A stretch of DNA of 64,000 nucleotides from assembly GCF_018904615.1 (NCBI RefSeq), contig NZ_JADCNH010000003.1, positions 1 to 64,000 of the forward strand, read 5' to 3'. Origin of the DNA: Verticiella alkaliphila. GTDB taxonomy: Bacteria; Pseudomonadota; Gammaproteobacteria; Burkholderiales; Burkholderiaceae_B. The notes beneath the pieces are model-generated. The model did no database searches. It was not told the origin of the DNA and was given only the letters and a program-made list of their open reading frames with translations. This document shows positions 35,705 through 45,295 of the stretch, piece after piece (within the stretch, counting starts at the first letter, position 1; every line of letters starts with the position of its first letter). Made by a program: the position numbers and the translations under genes.

Positions 35705-36030
35705 CAGCCCGTGACGCCTGCGCCGTCGAGCAGCTGCTTGAGCTCACCCGACTCGTGCATCTCGGCCATGATGTCCGAGCCGCCGACGAATTCGCCCTTC
35801 ACGTAGAGCTGGGGAATCGTCGGCCAGTTCGAGAACTCCTTGATGCCCTGACGGACTTCGTCGTCCTCGAGGACGTTGACGGTGATGAGCTGCTTCAAGC
35901 CGCACGACTTGAGCAGCTGGATGGCACGGCCGGAGAAGCCGCACTGCGGGAACTGGGCCGTGCCCTTCATGAAAAGGACGACGGGGTTGTCGGTGACGGT
36001 CTGGCTGAGGAATTCCTGGACGGTGCTCAT
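35704..36030 (-). CDS. grxD: Monothiol glutaredoxin Grx4 type
   Basis: A 108-residue monothiol glutaredoxin with the CGFS active site (QCGFSGRAIQLL), the cis-Pro motif WPTIPQLYV and the glutathione-site GGSDIM. Such proteins carry and deliver [2Fe-2S] clusters together with BolA. The ATG at 36030 was chosen over a start 30 bp upstream because the shorter form matches the family. Confidence 0.95.
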   Translation of the reverse strand: MSTVQEFLSQTVTDNPVVLFMKGTAQFPQCGFSGRAIQLLKSCGLKQLITVNVLEDDEVRQGIKEFSNWPTIPQLYVKGEFVGGSDIMAEMHESGELKQLLDGAGVTG

Positions 36031-36060
36031 GGCTGCCTCGCAATGAAGAGATGACGACAA

Positions 36061-36990
36061 TTATAGAAGTGCGCCGGTGATCCGTTCGATCCCGGCAAGG
36101 TCGCGCAGGCTGCGCGCGTCACGCAGGCCTGCCTGGTCCAGCAGATCGCGTACCGCGGCGGCCTGGTCATAGCCGTGCTCGAACCACACCGCGCCGCCCG
36201 GCGCGAGCCGCGCCGCAGCGCCCTGGGCCAGAATGCGCAGCGCGGCGAGGCCATCGGCGTGGTCCGTGAGCGCGTCGATCGGCTCGAAGCGCAGGTCGCC
36301 CTGGGTCAGATGCGGATCCCCGGCGACGATGTAAGGGGGATTGGAAACGATGAGATCGAAGATGGGGGCGGCCTCCTGCGACGGCAAGTCGGCGGGCGTC
36401 GAACCGGTCGCGGCAGGCATGGCCGCGCGCGCGGGGCCCGACGCCACCGTCTCAGACGCCAGCGCCGACCACCAATCGCCCGCCAGGAACGTCACCTCCG
36501 CCCCCAGGTCACGGGCATTGGCCCGCGCCACGGCGAGCGCCGCTTCGCTCTGGTCGGTGGCGATGACGACGGCGTCCGGCCGGGCCAGGGCCAGGGAGAT
36601 CGCAATCGCGCCGCTGCCTGTGCCCAGGTCCAGGATGCGCGGACGGGTGCGTCCCGCGACGTGTGCCAGCCCTGTCTCCACGAGGAGTTCGGTTTCCGGC
36701 CGGGGAATCAGCACGTCCGGCGACACCGCAAAGGCATGCCCCATGAACTCGCGGCTGCCCAGCAGGTAGGCGATGGGCTCGCCCGCGGCGCGACGGGCGG
36801 TCAGATCCGCAAAGCGCGCCGCGTCGGCTGGGGCGATTGCGTCCGTATCGTGCGTGATGAGCCACGTGCGCGGCACGCCCAGCACGTGACACAGCAGCAA
36901 GCGCGCTTCGCTGGCAACGATGCCGGCATCCCGGAGCCATTGCGCGACGGTGCGTGCTGCCGCGGCATTGCCATTCCCGGGGGTGGTCAT
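36061..36990 (-). CDS. prmC: Release factor glutamine methyltransferase
   Basis: A 309-residue SAM-dependent methyltransferase that methylates the Gln of the GGQ motif in release factors. Seen are the N-terminal helical domain, the motif RPETELLVETGL, the SAM site ILDLGTGSGAIAISLA and the catalytic NPPYI. An insert of about 30 residues (around ASGPARAAMPAATG) before the NPPY motif is longer than in E. coli. It follows prfA, its substrate's gene, with a 151-bp gap. Confidence 0.94.
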   Translation of the reverse strand: MTTPGNGNAAAARTVAQWLRDAGIVASEARLLLCHVLGVPRTWLITHDTDAIAPADAARFADLTARRAAGEPIAYLLGSREFMGHAFAVSPDVLIPRPETELLVETGLAHVAGRTRPRILDLGTGSGAIAISLALARPDAVVIATDQSEAALAVARANARDLGAEVTFLAGDWWSALASETVASGPARAAMPAATGSTPADLPSQEAAPIFDLIVSNPPYIVAGDPHLTQGDLRFEPIDALTDHADGLAALRILAQGAAARLAPGGAVWFEHGYDQAAAVRDLLDQAGLRDARSLRDLAGIERITGALL

Positions 36991-37141
36991 GCGCGCCCCC
37001 AGGCCGCGGCGCGGCTCGCCCGCATCGCGCCTGACGCGCCGCCGAATCGACGGCTCGCGGGGGCGCCGCGCGAGAAGCGCTGCCCAGCCACGGCAACCGG
37101 CCGGGCAGGCGGCGTTGCCGCCGTGCCGGTTCGGATCATGC

Positions 37142-38224
37142 TCACGCCTCGCCCAGCGCCGCCAGCAGCTCGGCCTGATGTTCGGCGAGCAGCGCCCCGG
37201 TGATCTCGTCCAGATCGCCGTCCAGCACGTGCTGCAGCTTGTACAGGGTGAGATTGATGCGGTGATCCGTGATCCGCCCCTGCGGGTAGTTGTAGGTGCG
37301 GATGCGCTCGGAGCGGTCGCCCGAGCCCACCAGGCTCTTGCGCTGCGCGGCTTCCTTGGCCTGACGCTCGCGCACTTCCTTGTCATGCAGGCGCGCGGCC
37401 AGCACCTTCATCGCCTTGTCGCGGTTGCGATGCTGGGAACGATCGTCCTGGCATTCCACCACCAGGCCCGTGGGCAAATGGGTGATACGCACGGCCGAAT
37501 CCGTCTTGTTGATGTGCTGGCCGCCCGCACCGCTCGCGCGGAACGTGTCGATGCGCAGCTCCGACGGGTTGATGTTGATCTCGGCCATCTCGTCGGGCTC
37601 CGGCATCACGGCCACCGTGCAGGCCGACGTGTGGATGCGGCCCTGGGCTTCGGTCTCCGGCACGCGCTGCACGCGGTGGCCGCCCGATTCGAACTTGAGC
37701 TTGCCGTAGGCGCCCTCGCCTGCCAGGCGCACGATCACTTCCTTGTAGCCACCGAGTTCGGACGGGCTCTCGGACATGATTTCCGTCTGCCAGCGATTGC
37801 GCTCGGCATGGCGCAGGTACATGCGCAACAGATCGCCCGCAAAGAGCGCGCTCTCGTCGCCGCCCGTGCCGGCGCGGATTTCCAGGAAGAGATTGCGCGC
37901 ATCGTCCGGATCCTTGGGCAGGAGCAGCAGCTGCAGCTCGTCGGCCAGCGCGCTCATGCGCGCGCGCCCCGTCTCGATCTCCTCTTCCGCCATGGCCTTC
38001 ATGTCCGGGTCGGCCAACATCTCGCGCGCTGCCTCGACGTCGGATTCCACCCGCACGAAGGCATCGAAGGCCTGCACGACGGGCTCGAGCTCGGCGCGCT
38101 CGCGCGAGAGCTTGCGGAATTCGCCCACATCGCTGCCCACCTCAGGGGTGGCCAGCAAGGCATCGATTTCGACCAGGCGGCGCGACAGCTGCTCGAGTCG
38201 CTCGCGCATGGAGGCTTTGATCAT
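37142..38224 (-). CDS. prfA: Peptide chain release factor 1
   Basis: A 360-residue RF1. The peptide anticodon P-x-T is PET in [10 protein letters not shown], which reads UAA/UAG, and the catalytic GGQ lies at about residue 233 ([14 protein letters not shown]). The start [12 protein letters not shown] gives the exact standard length. It is followed by prmC, whose product modifies it, and preceded by hemA on the same strand. Confidence 0.96.
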   Translation of the reverse strand: MIKASMRERLEQLSRRLVEIDALLATPEVGSDVGEFRKLSRERAELEPVVQAFDAFVRVESDVEAAREMLADPDMKAMAEEEIETGRARMSALADELQLLLLPKDPDDARNLFLEIRAGTGGDESALFAGDLLRMYLRHAERNRWQTEIMSESPSELGGYKEVIVRLAGEGAYGKLKFESGGHRVQRVPETEAQGRIHTSACTVAVMPEPDEMAEININPSELRIDTFRASGAGGQHINKTDSAVRITHLPTGLVVECQDDRSQHRNRDKAMKVLAARLHDKEVRERQAKEAAQRKSLVGSGDRSERIRTYNYPQGRITDHRINLTLYKLQHVLDGDLDEITGALLAEHQAELLAALGEA

Positions 38225-38355
38225 GACGGCGGTTCCGGATACGTTCGGCGGGCTTGCAGTGCCCAGACGGATGAAGAGACGAGAGGGGCCAGCCACAGGC
38301 GGCCGGCACGGGCAAGGCCTGCGCACGGCAGACGGCCCGGGAAAGCCGAGCGCCG

Positions 38356-39624
38356 CTAACGCTCGCGCAGGGGATACAGGCGCGGCAGCCAGGCGAGCAG
38401 TTGCTCGCGGTGCTCGCCTTCGCTTTGGTTGAGCGCGGCCAGGGGGCCGTGCAGATACTTCTGGGTGAGCCCGTGGGCCAGCTGCTCGAGCACGGCCTCG
38501 GGGGATTCGCCGCGCGCGAGCATCTTGCGCGCGCGATCGAGCTCGGCCGCGCGGATGGCGCCCGCCGCCTGGTGCAGATCGCGGATCACCGGCACCATCT
38601 CACGCGTGCCCAGCCAGTGCATGAAATGCTGCACCCGGGTTTCGATGATGGCCTCGGCCTGCACCACCGCCGCCTTGCGCGCGTCCGTGGCCGATTGCAC
38701 CAGCCGGCCCAGATCGTCCACACAGTAGAGATAGACGTCGTCCAGCCGGGCGACTTCGGCTTCGATGTCGCGCGGCACCGCCAGATCGACCATCACGATC
38801 GGCTTGCGACGCCGCTGACGGGTAGCCCGCTCCACCATCCCCAGGCCGAGGATGGGCAGGGAGCTTGCCGTACAGGAGACCACCACGTCGTAGTCGGCCA
38901 GCCGCTCGGGCAGGTCCGACAGCTTCATGGTGTCGCCCGAGATGCGCGTGGAGAGCGTCTCGGCGCGCGCGAGCGTGCGATTGGCCACCGTGACGCGCTG
39001 CGGATGCTGCGCGGCGAAGTGGGTGGCGCAGAGATCGATCATCTCGCCCGCGCCGATGAAGAGCACCTTCACCTGGGTGAGATCGCCGAAGACCCGCTCG
39101 GCCAGCCGCACCGCCGCAGCCGCCATGGAGACGGACTGCTCGCCGATGGCCGTCTGAGAGCGGACTTCCTTGGCCACCGCAAACGTGCGCTGGAACAGCT
39201 GGTGCAGCAGCGTGCCGAGCGAGCCGGCATCATCTGCCGTGCGCACGGCTTCCTTCATCTGCCCGAGGATCTGCGGCTCGCCCAGCACCATCGAATCCAA
39301 CCCGCTCGCCACGCGGAAGGCGTGACGCACGGCGTCGTCCTGGTCGTGACGATAGAGATGGGGGTGCAGATCGTCTGCCGAGATGCGCTGATGCTCGGCC
39401 AGCCAGATCGGCAGCTGCCGGGCCGCCTGGGGCTCGGCCGCACAGTAGATCTCGGTGCGATTACAGGTGGAGAGAATCGCCGCTTCGCGCACCGCGCCGC
39501 CAAACGCCGCGCGCAGGCCATCCAGTGCCGGGCGCAGCAGGTCACCCGTCAACGACACCCGCTCGCGCACGGCAAGCGGCGCGGAGGTGTGGTTCAGACC
39601 GAATGTGATGACGTCGACCGACAT
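38356..39624 (-). CDS. hemA: Glutamyl-tRNA reductase
   Basis: A 422-residue enzyme for the first step of C5-pathway haem synthesis, reducing glutamyl-tRNA to glutamate-1-semialdehyde. The catalytic Cys is C54 in [11 protein letters not shown]; the substrate segment [19 protein letters not shown] and the NADPH site [15 protein letters not shown] are present, with a C-terminal dimerisation helix. The start at 39624 gives [17 protein letters not shown] minus-strand -10 box TATAAT at 39692-39697 lies 68 bp upstream. Confidence 0.95.
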   Translation of the reverse strand: MSVDVITFGLNHTSAPLAVRERVSLTGDLLRPALDGLRAAFGGAVREAAILSTCNRTEIYCAAEPQAARQLPIWLAEHQRISADDLHPHLYRHDQDDAVRHAFRVASGLDSMVLGEPQILGQMKEAVRTADDAGSLGTLLHQLFQRTFAVAKEVRSQTAIGEQSVSMAAAAVRLAERVFGDLTQVKVLFIGAGEMIDLCATHFAAQHPQRVTVANRTLARAETLSTRISGDTMKLSDLPERLADYDVVVSCTASSLPILGLGMVERATRQRRRKPIVMVDLAVPRDIEAEVARLDDVYLYCVDDLGRLVQSATDARKAAVVQAEAIIETRVQHFMHWLGTREMVPVIRDLHQAAGAIRAAELDRARKMLARGESPEAVLEQLAHGLTQKYLHGPLAALNQSEGEHREQLLAWLPRLYPLRER

Positions 39625-39691
39625 ACGTGAGGCCCGTGGCACCGGACGCAGGGCGCCGGCAGCGAGCTCGAATCAGGAAGCGGAAGCCTAG

Positions 39692-39697
39692 ATTATA
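39692..39697 (-). promoter_or_regulatory. Probable -10 box of hemA
   Basis: A perfect TATAAT on the minus strand, 68 bp upstream of the hemA start. The best -35 candidate, TTGTGC, has a 19-bp spacing, so the promoter is only moderately supported. Confidence 0.4.
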
Positions 39698-39740
39698 AGC
39701 AACCGACCGTGAGAACGCACAAAAAAGTCCTGCACACGGT

Positions 39741-39768
39741 TTGACGTGGGTCAAATATGGTGTATAGT
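39741..39768 (+). promoter_or_regulatory. Promoter of tRNA-Phe
   Basis: TTGACG (39741-39746) and TATAGT (39763-39768) with a 16-bp spacer, ending 13 bp before the tRNA 5' end. Confidence 0.65.
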
Positions 39769-39781
39769 TGCGGTCTTCGTT

Positions 39782-39857
39782 GGCCTGGTAGCTCAGTTGG
39801 TAGAGCAGCGGATTGAAAATCCGCGTGTCGGTGGTTCGATTCCGCCCCAGGCCACCA
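39782..39857 (+). tRNA. tRNA-Phe (anticodon GAA)
   Basis: A 76-nt tRNA with encoded CCA. The acceptor stem is GGCCTGG/CCAGGCC, the D-loop AGTTGGTA, the anticodon stem GCGGA/TCCGC around TTGAAAA (anticodon GAA), and the T-loop TTCGATT. All stems pair. It has its own promoter and terminator, and tRNA-Phe beside hemA is a familiar arrangement in this group. Confidence 0.97.
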
Positions 39858-39869
39858 AGGAATTCCAAA

Positions 39870-39900
39870 GGGGGCTGCACGTGAGTGCAGCCCCCTTTTT
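39870..39900 (+). terminator. Rho-independent terminator of tRNA-Phe
   Basis: GGGGGCTGCAC (39870-39880), loop GTGA, GTGCAGCCCCC (39885-39895), then TTTTT (39896-39900). A textbook intrinsic terminator 12 bp after the tRNA. Confidence 0.92.
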
Positions 39901-40287
39901 CGCGTCCTCATTCGTGGCGGCGTGAGGCGTCGGACAGTGATGGGTCTGAGCGCTTCGGTCGCCTTTAAGGCGGCCTGTGATCGACGATGGTTGCGCCCCC
40001 AAGACCGGCCCCTCATGAATGATCAGTGCTCGATTGCTGCTTGTTCAAGCCTCACCGACGAGTTGCCGTGCACTGGCAGGCCCATATGCTGTTGGCCCAC
40101 GAAGGCTCAGCGCTGGTCTGAGCGATTTACGTGGCAGCACCAATGGTCATTGCGGCCGGTGACCGCCACAATGACATCCCGCAATTGCAGTTGGGAGATC
40201 ATGGATCCGACGAACGAGCGCCAGAAGTCCAGGAGCTGAAGGTCGAGCGGCAGTCGCTCATCATCGCGACTATAAACAGGAGTCTAT
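39901..40287. other. 387-bp stretch of lower GC after tRNA-Phe without a supported gene
   Basis: Several open frames cross this region but none has a plausible start, ribosome binding site or recognisable product. Base composition is visibly lower in GC than the flanks, and it grades into the two small genes at 40288 and 40562. I see no integrase, no repeat of the tRNA 3' end and no insertion-sequence ends. It may be a remnant of transferred DNA. Confidence 0.4.
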
Positions 40288-40560
40288 GTGAAAACCGGAA
40301 AGTCGATTCCCGGGGTCGATCGCCTACCGTGGTGGCAGCAAAAATGGGTAGTCGAGTTCGGAGCCGCGACGCTCGCATTGCTATTACTCATGCGGCAGCG
40401 GCGCTCCCCGCCGTCTGACGATCCGCTGAGTGGACAAATGACACTCGGCGTGATTTACTTTGATTCAAGTAGTCGCGGCGTGTTCGACAACGAAGAAGTT
40501 CAGGAGCAGATACTTTCGTTGGTTGACGCAATCGCAGACTATGTAACCTGGAGGTATTAA
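40288..40560 (+). CDS. Small hypothetical protein with one hydrophobic segment
   Basis: A 90-residue protein read from a GTG start with AGGAG 5 bp upstream. Residues 20-35 (WVVEFGAATLALLLLM) form a hydrophobic stretch followed by a basic RQRR, as in a small membrane-anchored protein with the N-terminus outside or in a hinge; the C-terminal half is acidic (FDNEEVQEQILSLVDAIADYV). I do not recognise a family. It is followed 1 bp later by the start of a second small gene, so they form a pair with a common terminator. Composition is lower in GC than the core genes around it. Confidence 0.6.
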   Translation: MKTGKSIPGVDRLPWWQQKWVVEFGAATLALLLLMRQRRSPPSDDPLSGQMTLGVIYFDSSSRGVFDNEEVQEQILSLVDAIADYVTWRY

Positions 40561-40561
40561 G

Positions 40562-40765
40562 ATGACTACTCCCAAAACTCCAAAGGGTCCGGGCAGTAAG
40601 TACATCGAGAGCACCAGTCTCGTATCCCCTACCGGATCGAAACTGGTGGTGCGTAGGATCCGCTTGACGCGAACCGGCCGCGATGCTCTTACTACTCAGA
40701 GCGAAGGAATTCCGGATCGAGCCTCGAAGTCCTTTCGCACGAAAGAGCAGTTTGAGCCTGCCTGA
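40562..40765 (+). CDS. Small basic hypothetical protein
   Basis: A 67-residue, strongly basic protein rich in Thr, Ser and Lys, without Cys or hydrophobic segments. GGAGG lies 7 bp before the ATG, an excellent ribosome binding site, which supports real translation. Its gene starts 1 bp after the upstream stop, and an intrinsic terminator follows 14 bp after its own stop. Possible roles include a two-gene toxin-antitoxin-like or phage-derived unit; none is shown by motif. Confidence 0.6.
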   Translation: MTTPKTPKGPGSKYIESTSLVSPTGSKLVVRRIRLTRTGRDALTTQSEGIPDRASKSFRTKEQFEPA

Positions 40766-40779
40766 GTCGTCTGCTGAAT

Positions 40780-40803
40780 GAGCCCGCTAAGGCGGGCTTT
40801 TTT
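40780..40803 (+). terminator. Rho-independent terminator of the small gene pair
   Basis: AGCCCGC (40780-40786), loop TAAG, GCGGGCT (40791-40797), then a run of T to 40803. It ends the unit 40288-40765 and supports the view that the pair is a real transcription unit. The 268 bp from here to the tctA stop hold nothing I can identify. Confidence 0.88.
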
Positions 40804-41071
40804 GCGTCACCTGCAGCCATGGTGGCACATTGACAACCATCCGCCGCGTGATCGCGCGGATATGAGCAAGACGACATATGGCCTGAGGCACCCTCCGTGC
40901 CTTGTATCAAGATCGATCAGATCAACGTTGAGAGACTGAGTGTGCTAGATGCAACCTGCGCTGCCACGTCCGGCCGCAGTTGTCGTTTGCGGTACGGCTA
41001 TGGCCGTAACGGATCCGCCTAGGCAATAAGCTCCTGCGGGGCCGCACGTACGACACGAAGTGGAGCGCAGA

Positions 41072-42559
41072 CTACGCGACCTTCTTCACCCGATTGACCA
41101 GAATCGGCACGAACAGGAACAGCGCGGCCAGCGACAGGAACGCGATCGACACCGGCGTCTGCACCAGGACCGACAGGTTGCCCTGCGCTGCCGCAAGCGC
41201 GGTGCGCAGCTGGTTCTCTGCCATCGGCACGAGGATGAGCCCGATCAGCAGCGGGGGGATCGGGAATCCATAGACGCGCATGGCGTAGCTCATGACCCCG
41301 AGCGCGGCCATCAGGAGCAGATCGAACACGGATCCCGACACGCCCCAGATGCCGATCATGGCAAAGACCAGTATCCCGGCGTAGAGCTGCGGGCGGGGCA
41401 CGCGCAAGAGCTTGACCCAGATGCCCACCAGCGGCAGGTTCAGCACCAGCAGCATCACGTTGCCGATGTACAGCGAGGCGATGAGGCCCCAGATCAGTTC
41501 GGGATTGCTGTTGAAGAGGAAAGGGCCGGGCTGCAGGCCGTAGTTCTGGAAGGCGGCCAACAGGATGGCCGCGGTGGCGGACGTGGGTAGCCCCAGGGTC
41601 AGCAAGGGCACGAGGATGCCTGCGGCGGCCGCGTTGTTGGCCGCCTCGGGGCCGGCCACGCCCTCGATGGCCCCCTTGCCGAATTCGTCCTTGTGCTTCG
41701 AGAGCTTGCGCTCCATGGCGTAGGACAGCATGGTGGGAATCTCGGAGCCGCCGCCGGGAATCGTGCCGATCGGAAAGCCCAGCGCGGTGCCGCGCAGCCA
41801 CGGTTTCCAGGAGCGCTTCCAATCCTCGCGCGTCATGAAGGTCCAGCCCTTCACGGTCACGATCTCGTCCTCTTCCTTCACATAGCGGCTGGCTACGTAG
41901 AGGATTTCGCCCACGGCGAACACCGACACGAGGACGACCGTGAGCTCGACACCGTCGAGTAGTTCAGCCGCGCCGAAGGTCATGCGGGGCTGGCCGGTCA
42001 TGGCGTCGATGCCGATGAGGCCCAGGCCCAGGCCGATGAACAACGACACGAAGCCCCGGACCCGGGATGCACCCATGACGACGGCCACCGAGGTGAAGGC
42101 CAGCACCGTCAGCGCAAAGTAATCCGCCGGCTTGAGCAAAAAGGCCAGCTCTGCCACCACTGGGGCGGCAAAAGTGAGCAGCAACGTGGCGATCGTGCCG
42201 GCCACGAAGGAGCCGATGGCCGCCGTCGCGAGCGCCGCGGCGCCGCGCCCGGCCCGGGCCATCTTGTTGCCCTCGAGCGCGGTCATCATCGACCCCGCTT
42301 CGCCCGGCGTATTGATGAGTATGGAAGTCGTGGAGCCGCCATACATGGCGCCGTAAAGCACGCCCGCGAACATGATGAACGCGGACACCGGCCCCACCGA
42401 CACGGTGATCGGCAACAGCAGCGCGATGGTGAGTGCCGGCCCGATCCCGGGCAGCACGCCGATGGCGGTGCCCAGCACGGATCCGACGAAGGCCCACATG
42501 AGGTTGGTGGGCGTGAGCGCCACCTCGAAGCCCTGCAACAGCAACGCCAAGGTGTCCAT
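41072..42559 (-). CDS. tctA: Tripartite tricarboxylate transporter, large membrane subunit TctA
   Basis: A 495-residue membrane protein with about 10-12 hydrophobic segments and the TctA signatures [39 protein letters not shown] and, in the second half, [25 protein letters not shown]. The ATG at 42559 overlaps the tctB stop. It forms the channel of the three-part transporter with the TctB and TctC encoded upstream. Confidence 0.94.
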   Translation of the reverse strand: MDTLALLLQGFEVALTPTNLMWAFVGSVLGTAIGVLPGIGPALTIALLLPITVSVGPVSAFIMFAGVLYGAMYGGSTTSILINTPGEAGSMMTALEGNKMARAGRGAAALATAAIGSFVAGTIATLLLTFAAPVVAELAFLLKPADYFALTVLAFTSVAVVMGASRVRGFVSLFIGLGLGLIGIDAMTGQPRMTFGAAELLDGVELTVVLVSVFAVGEILYVASRYVKEEDEIVTVKGWTFMTREDWKRSWKPWLRGTALGFPIGTIPGGGSEIPTMLSYAMERKLSKHKDEFGKGAIEGVAGPEAANNAAAAGILVPLLTLGLPTSATAAILLAAFQNYGLQPGPFLFNSNPELIWGLIASLYIGNVMLLVLNLPLVGIWVKLLRVPRPQLYAGILVFAMIGIWGVSGSVFDLLLMAALGVMSYAMRVYGFPIPPLLIGLILVPMAENQLRTALAAAQGNLSVLVQTPVSIAFLSLAALFLFVPILVNRVKKVA

Positions 42560-43041
42560 CACAGCCCCGCCAGCGGGAGGAACCCGCCCAGTTGCAATCC
42601 CAGCCAGCCAAACAGCCACCAGCACACCGCGCCCAGCACGAACCCATAGATGAGATCGGCCAGCACGCGGCGCGAGCCGAAGGCGCGGGCCACCAGCATG
42701 AAGGACAGCATCGCCGTCACCGGCAGGCCCAGCGTCTCGATGGCAAGCGCCGGCAGGACCACGGCCAGGAGCGCGGTGAAGAAGGCCCGCTTGTCCATGG
42801 GCTGCCCAGCCGCTGCGTTCTCGGCGCCTTCAGGCTCGAACACCTCACCCCGGGCGATCTGGATCAGCAGCAGGATGCCCAGCACGACCAGACCGAGCCC
42901 CACCACCGACACCAGCATGCCCGGGCCGATCGCCGCGTACTGCGCCGTGGCCGAAAGCTCGGTCGAGGCATATAGGCAGACGCCACCCAGGCCCATCACC
43001 GCCAGCCCCAGCCACCAGGGGCCTTTGCGCAACCCAATCAT
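42559..43041 (-). CDS. tctB: Tripartite tricarboxylate transporter, small membrane subunit TctB
   Basis: A 160-residue protein with four hydrophobic segments (for example [17 protein letters not shown] and [20 protein letters not shown]). The ATG at 43041 was preferred over a GTG 21 bp upstream because AAGGAA stands 7 bp before it. It sits between tctC and tctA in the canonical order CBA. Confidence 0.9.
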   Translation of the reverse strand: MIGLRKGPWWLGLAVMGLGGVCLYASTELSATAQYAAIGPGMLVSVVGLGLVVLGILLLIQIARGEVFEPEGAENAAAGQPMDKRAFFTALLAVVLPALAIETLGLPVTAMLSFMLVARAFGSRRVLADLIYGFVLGAVCWWLFGWLGLQLGGFLPLAGL

Positions 43042-43086
43042 CCACGTTCCTTCAGGCGTCACCGCAAGAGAAGACGGCGTTGGCCA

Positions 43087-44043
43087 TTACTTGGCCAGGC
43101 CTGCGTCCTTGAGCACCTGATTGATGCGCTGGCTCTCGCTCTGCATGAAGGCGCCGAACTGATCGCCCGGCAGGAAGTACGGATCCCAGCCCTGCTTGGC
43201 GAGCACGGCCTTCCAGGCGTCGCTCTCGCTGAGTTTGGTGAAGCGGTCCACCCATTCCTGGCGATTGGCCTCGGGCATGTCGATGGAACCCAGCACGCCG
43301 CGCCAGTTGGCGATCTCGACGTCGTAGCCCGCTTCCTTGAAGGTCGGGACATCCGGCAGGTTCTTCATGCGTTCGGCGGTGGTGACGCCGAGGATGCGGA
43401 TCCGGCCATCCTGCGCGAACTGCTGGAACTCGGAAACCCCCGAGATCCCGGCCTTCAGCGTGCCGTTGACGATACCAATCACCGTATCCGAGCCACCCGC
43501 CTGCGGGATGTAGTTGAGCGACTGCGGGGGCACGCTGGCGCTTTGCGCGAGCAGTGCCAGGGCGATGTGGTCCACGCCGCCCGCCGAGCCGCCACCCACG
43601 GCCGTCGCGCCGGGGTTGCTCTTCAATGCCTTCACGAAGTCGTCGAGCGTCTTGTAGGGGGAATCGGCCTTGACGGCGAGCACCAGGTATTCGGCCGTGA
43701 GGCGGGCCACCGGCTTGAACTTGCTGAGATCGATGGGGGATTTGTTGAGTGTGACAGCGCCCACCGTGATCGCACCGAACACCGCCAGCGCATCCGGCTT
43801 GCCCTTGGAGGCCCGCTGGAAATCCGCCAGGCCGATCGTGCCGCCGGCGCCACCCTTGTTCGTGTAATTGACCGTGCCAGTGTAGATGCCGGCCTGATTC
43901 ATGGCCTGGAAGGCCTGCCGCCCCGTGGAATCCCAACCGCCGCCGGGATTGGCCGGCAGCATCACGCTCACCTGCGCGTGCGCCGCACCCGCGCACACCA
44001 CTGCCCCGAACGCCAGTGCCTTCAGCCACTGAATCGCTTTCAT
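43087..44043 (-). CDS. tctC: Tripartite tricarboxylate transporter, periplasmic receptor TctC
   Basis: A 318-residue receptor with signal peptide MKAIQWLKALAFGAVVCAGAAHA and the start SVMLPANPGGGWDSTGR, which is the form seen in true TctC proteins of complete systems. It binds a carboxylate ligand such as citrate or a related di- or tricarboxylate, not determined here. It is the first gene of the tctCBA operon and, unlike the two other Bug receptors in the window, has its membrane partners next to it. Confidence 0.93.
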   Translation of the reverse strand: MKAIQWLKALAFGAVVCAGAAHAQVSVMLPANPGGGWDSTGRQAFQAMNQAGIYTGTVNYTNKGGAGGTIGLADFQRASKGKPDALAVFGAITVGAVTLNKSPIDLSKFKPVARLTAEYLVLAVKADSPYKTLDDFVKALKSNPGATAVGGGSAGGVDHIALALLAQSASVPPQSLNYIPQAGGSDTVIGIVNGTLKAGISGVSEFQQFAQDGRIRILGVTTAERMKNLPDVPTFKEAGYDVEIANWRGVLGSIDMPEANRQEWVDRFTKLSESDAWKAVLAKQGWDPYFLPGDQFGAFMQSESQRINQVLKDAGLAK

Positions 44044-44299
44044 GCCCGTCCCCTTCTCTCTCTTGTTGTCATCACGCGAGGCGATCGTGGCAGCGTATGC
44101 CTCTGCCCATGACCTGTCAATGCGCTGTCATTCCACTGTCAATTCGGCGTGACTGCAACGTACATGACCAGAGGCTGCGGCAGTGCAGCGCGACAGCAGG
44201 CTCGCGGCTGCATAGGGGAATGCCGCTTGCTTTGTGTCTTGCTGTCCCCGCAGCACGTCGCTGTGTTGCGGGCCTGAAAACGCTGAACTGGATCCTGCC

Positions 44300-45295
44300 G
44301 TGAACGCCACTGGGCTGCGCCTCGAGCACCCGCCTGATGTCTTCGCCAAGCTTCGTCGGCTGATCGAAGACGGGCTCGACGGCCTGCCTCGACCCGGCAG
44401 CGGCCGGACACTGGAACGCTGGCGCGCGCTGGCCGCCGTTGCCGAGCGGGATCTCACACTCGCGAAGCTCTTCGAAAGTCATGTGGATGCGATCGCCATC
44501 CTGCGCGAACTCGAACCAGACCACCCGGACGCTGCACCTGGCCTTTGGGCCGTCTGGTGCGCCGAGCCACCGGCGCAGAGGGTGATGTCACGCGCGCGGG
44601 GCGCTGACGGAGTGAGACTAGACGGCATCAAGGCCTGGTGCTCGGGAGCCGCTCACGTCGATCACGCGCTCATCAGCACGTGGGACGACGAAGGCCGCCC
44701 ACAGCTGGTACAGGTGGCCACGGCGCAGCCGGGAGTGCGGGTGGGCACCGACGGTTGGGCCGCGGTGGGCATGGCCCAGACCGCCACGGTGGACGTGGCA
44801 TTCGATGGCGCCGTCGGCGTGCGCGTGGGCGCCCCGGGCGAGTACGTGTCCCGCCCGGGTTTCCTGCACGGCGGCGCAGGCGTGGCTGCCTGTTGGTACG
44901 GCGGCGCGTGTGCCCTGGCCGCTCATGTCCGGCGCAATGCCCAGCAGCGGCCCGAGGACGCTCATGCCCTCGCGCACCTTGGCGCGATCGACGTGGCCCT
45001 GGCCCAGGCGCGCGCGCTGCTGCGCGAAGCCGCCCACGCCATCGACGCCACGCCCTGGGACCCCTGCGCGCAAGCCGTGCAACGCGCGCGTCTGGCCGTC
45101 GAAGCCGCGGCCGAGACCGTGCTGCACCGTGCCCCGCGCGCCGTGGGTGCCGGGCCGATGTGCAAGGACGCGACCTTTGCCAGGATGATGGCCGACCTGC
45201 CCGTTTTCATTCGTCAAAGCCACGCAGAGCGCGATCTCGCCGCACTCGGGCTGGCACTGTCACCAAAGAATCTCGCCTCACCATGGACACTGTGA
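44300..45295 (+). CDS. Acyl-CoA dehydrogenase-like flavoprotein, short variant
   Basis: A protein of about 331 residues with an acyl-CoA dehydrogenase-like plan: an N-terminal helical part (ERDLTLAKLFESHVDAI), a middle beta domain (GVRLDGIKAWCSGAAHVDHALIS) and a C-terminal helical part ending with SHAERDLAALG. It is shorter than usual (380-400) and the catalytic Glu cannot be placed. The GTG at 44300 is my best start; an ATG at 44234 is also in frame. Its end overlaps the next gene by 13 bp. This gene begins a set with a deacetylase, methyltransferase and glycosyltransferase, so it may modify an acyl or amino-sugar product. Confidence 0.7.
   Translation: MNATGLRLEHPPDVFAKLRRLIEDGLDGLPRPGSGRTLERWRALAAVAERDLTLAKLFESHVDAIAILRELEPDHPDAAPGLWAVWCAEPPAQRVMSRARGADGVRLDGIKAWCSGAAHVDHALISTWDDEGRPQLVQVATAQPGVRVGTDGWAAVGMAQTATVDVAFDGAVGVRVGAPGEYVSRPGFLHGGAGVAACWYGGACALAAHVRRNAQQRPEDAHALAHLGAIDVALAQARALLREAAHAIDATPWDPCAQAVQRARLAVEAAAETVLHRAPRAVGAGPMCKDATFARMMADLPVFIRQSHAERDLAALGLALSPKNLASPWTL

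Noticed and set aside
39922-40239. A 105-codon open frame after tRNA-Phe.
   Set aside because: It has no ribosome binding site, an irregular composition rich in Cys, Trp and Arg, and no recognisable family. I treated the stretch as gene-free.
39836-41071. A phage or island attachment site at tRNA-Phe.
   Set aside because: The low-GC patch suggests insertion, but I found no second copy of the tRNA 3' end and no integrase in the window.
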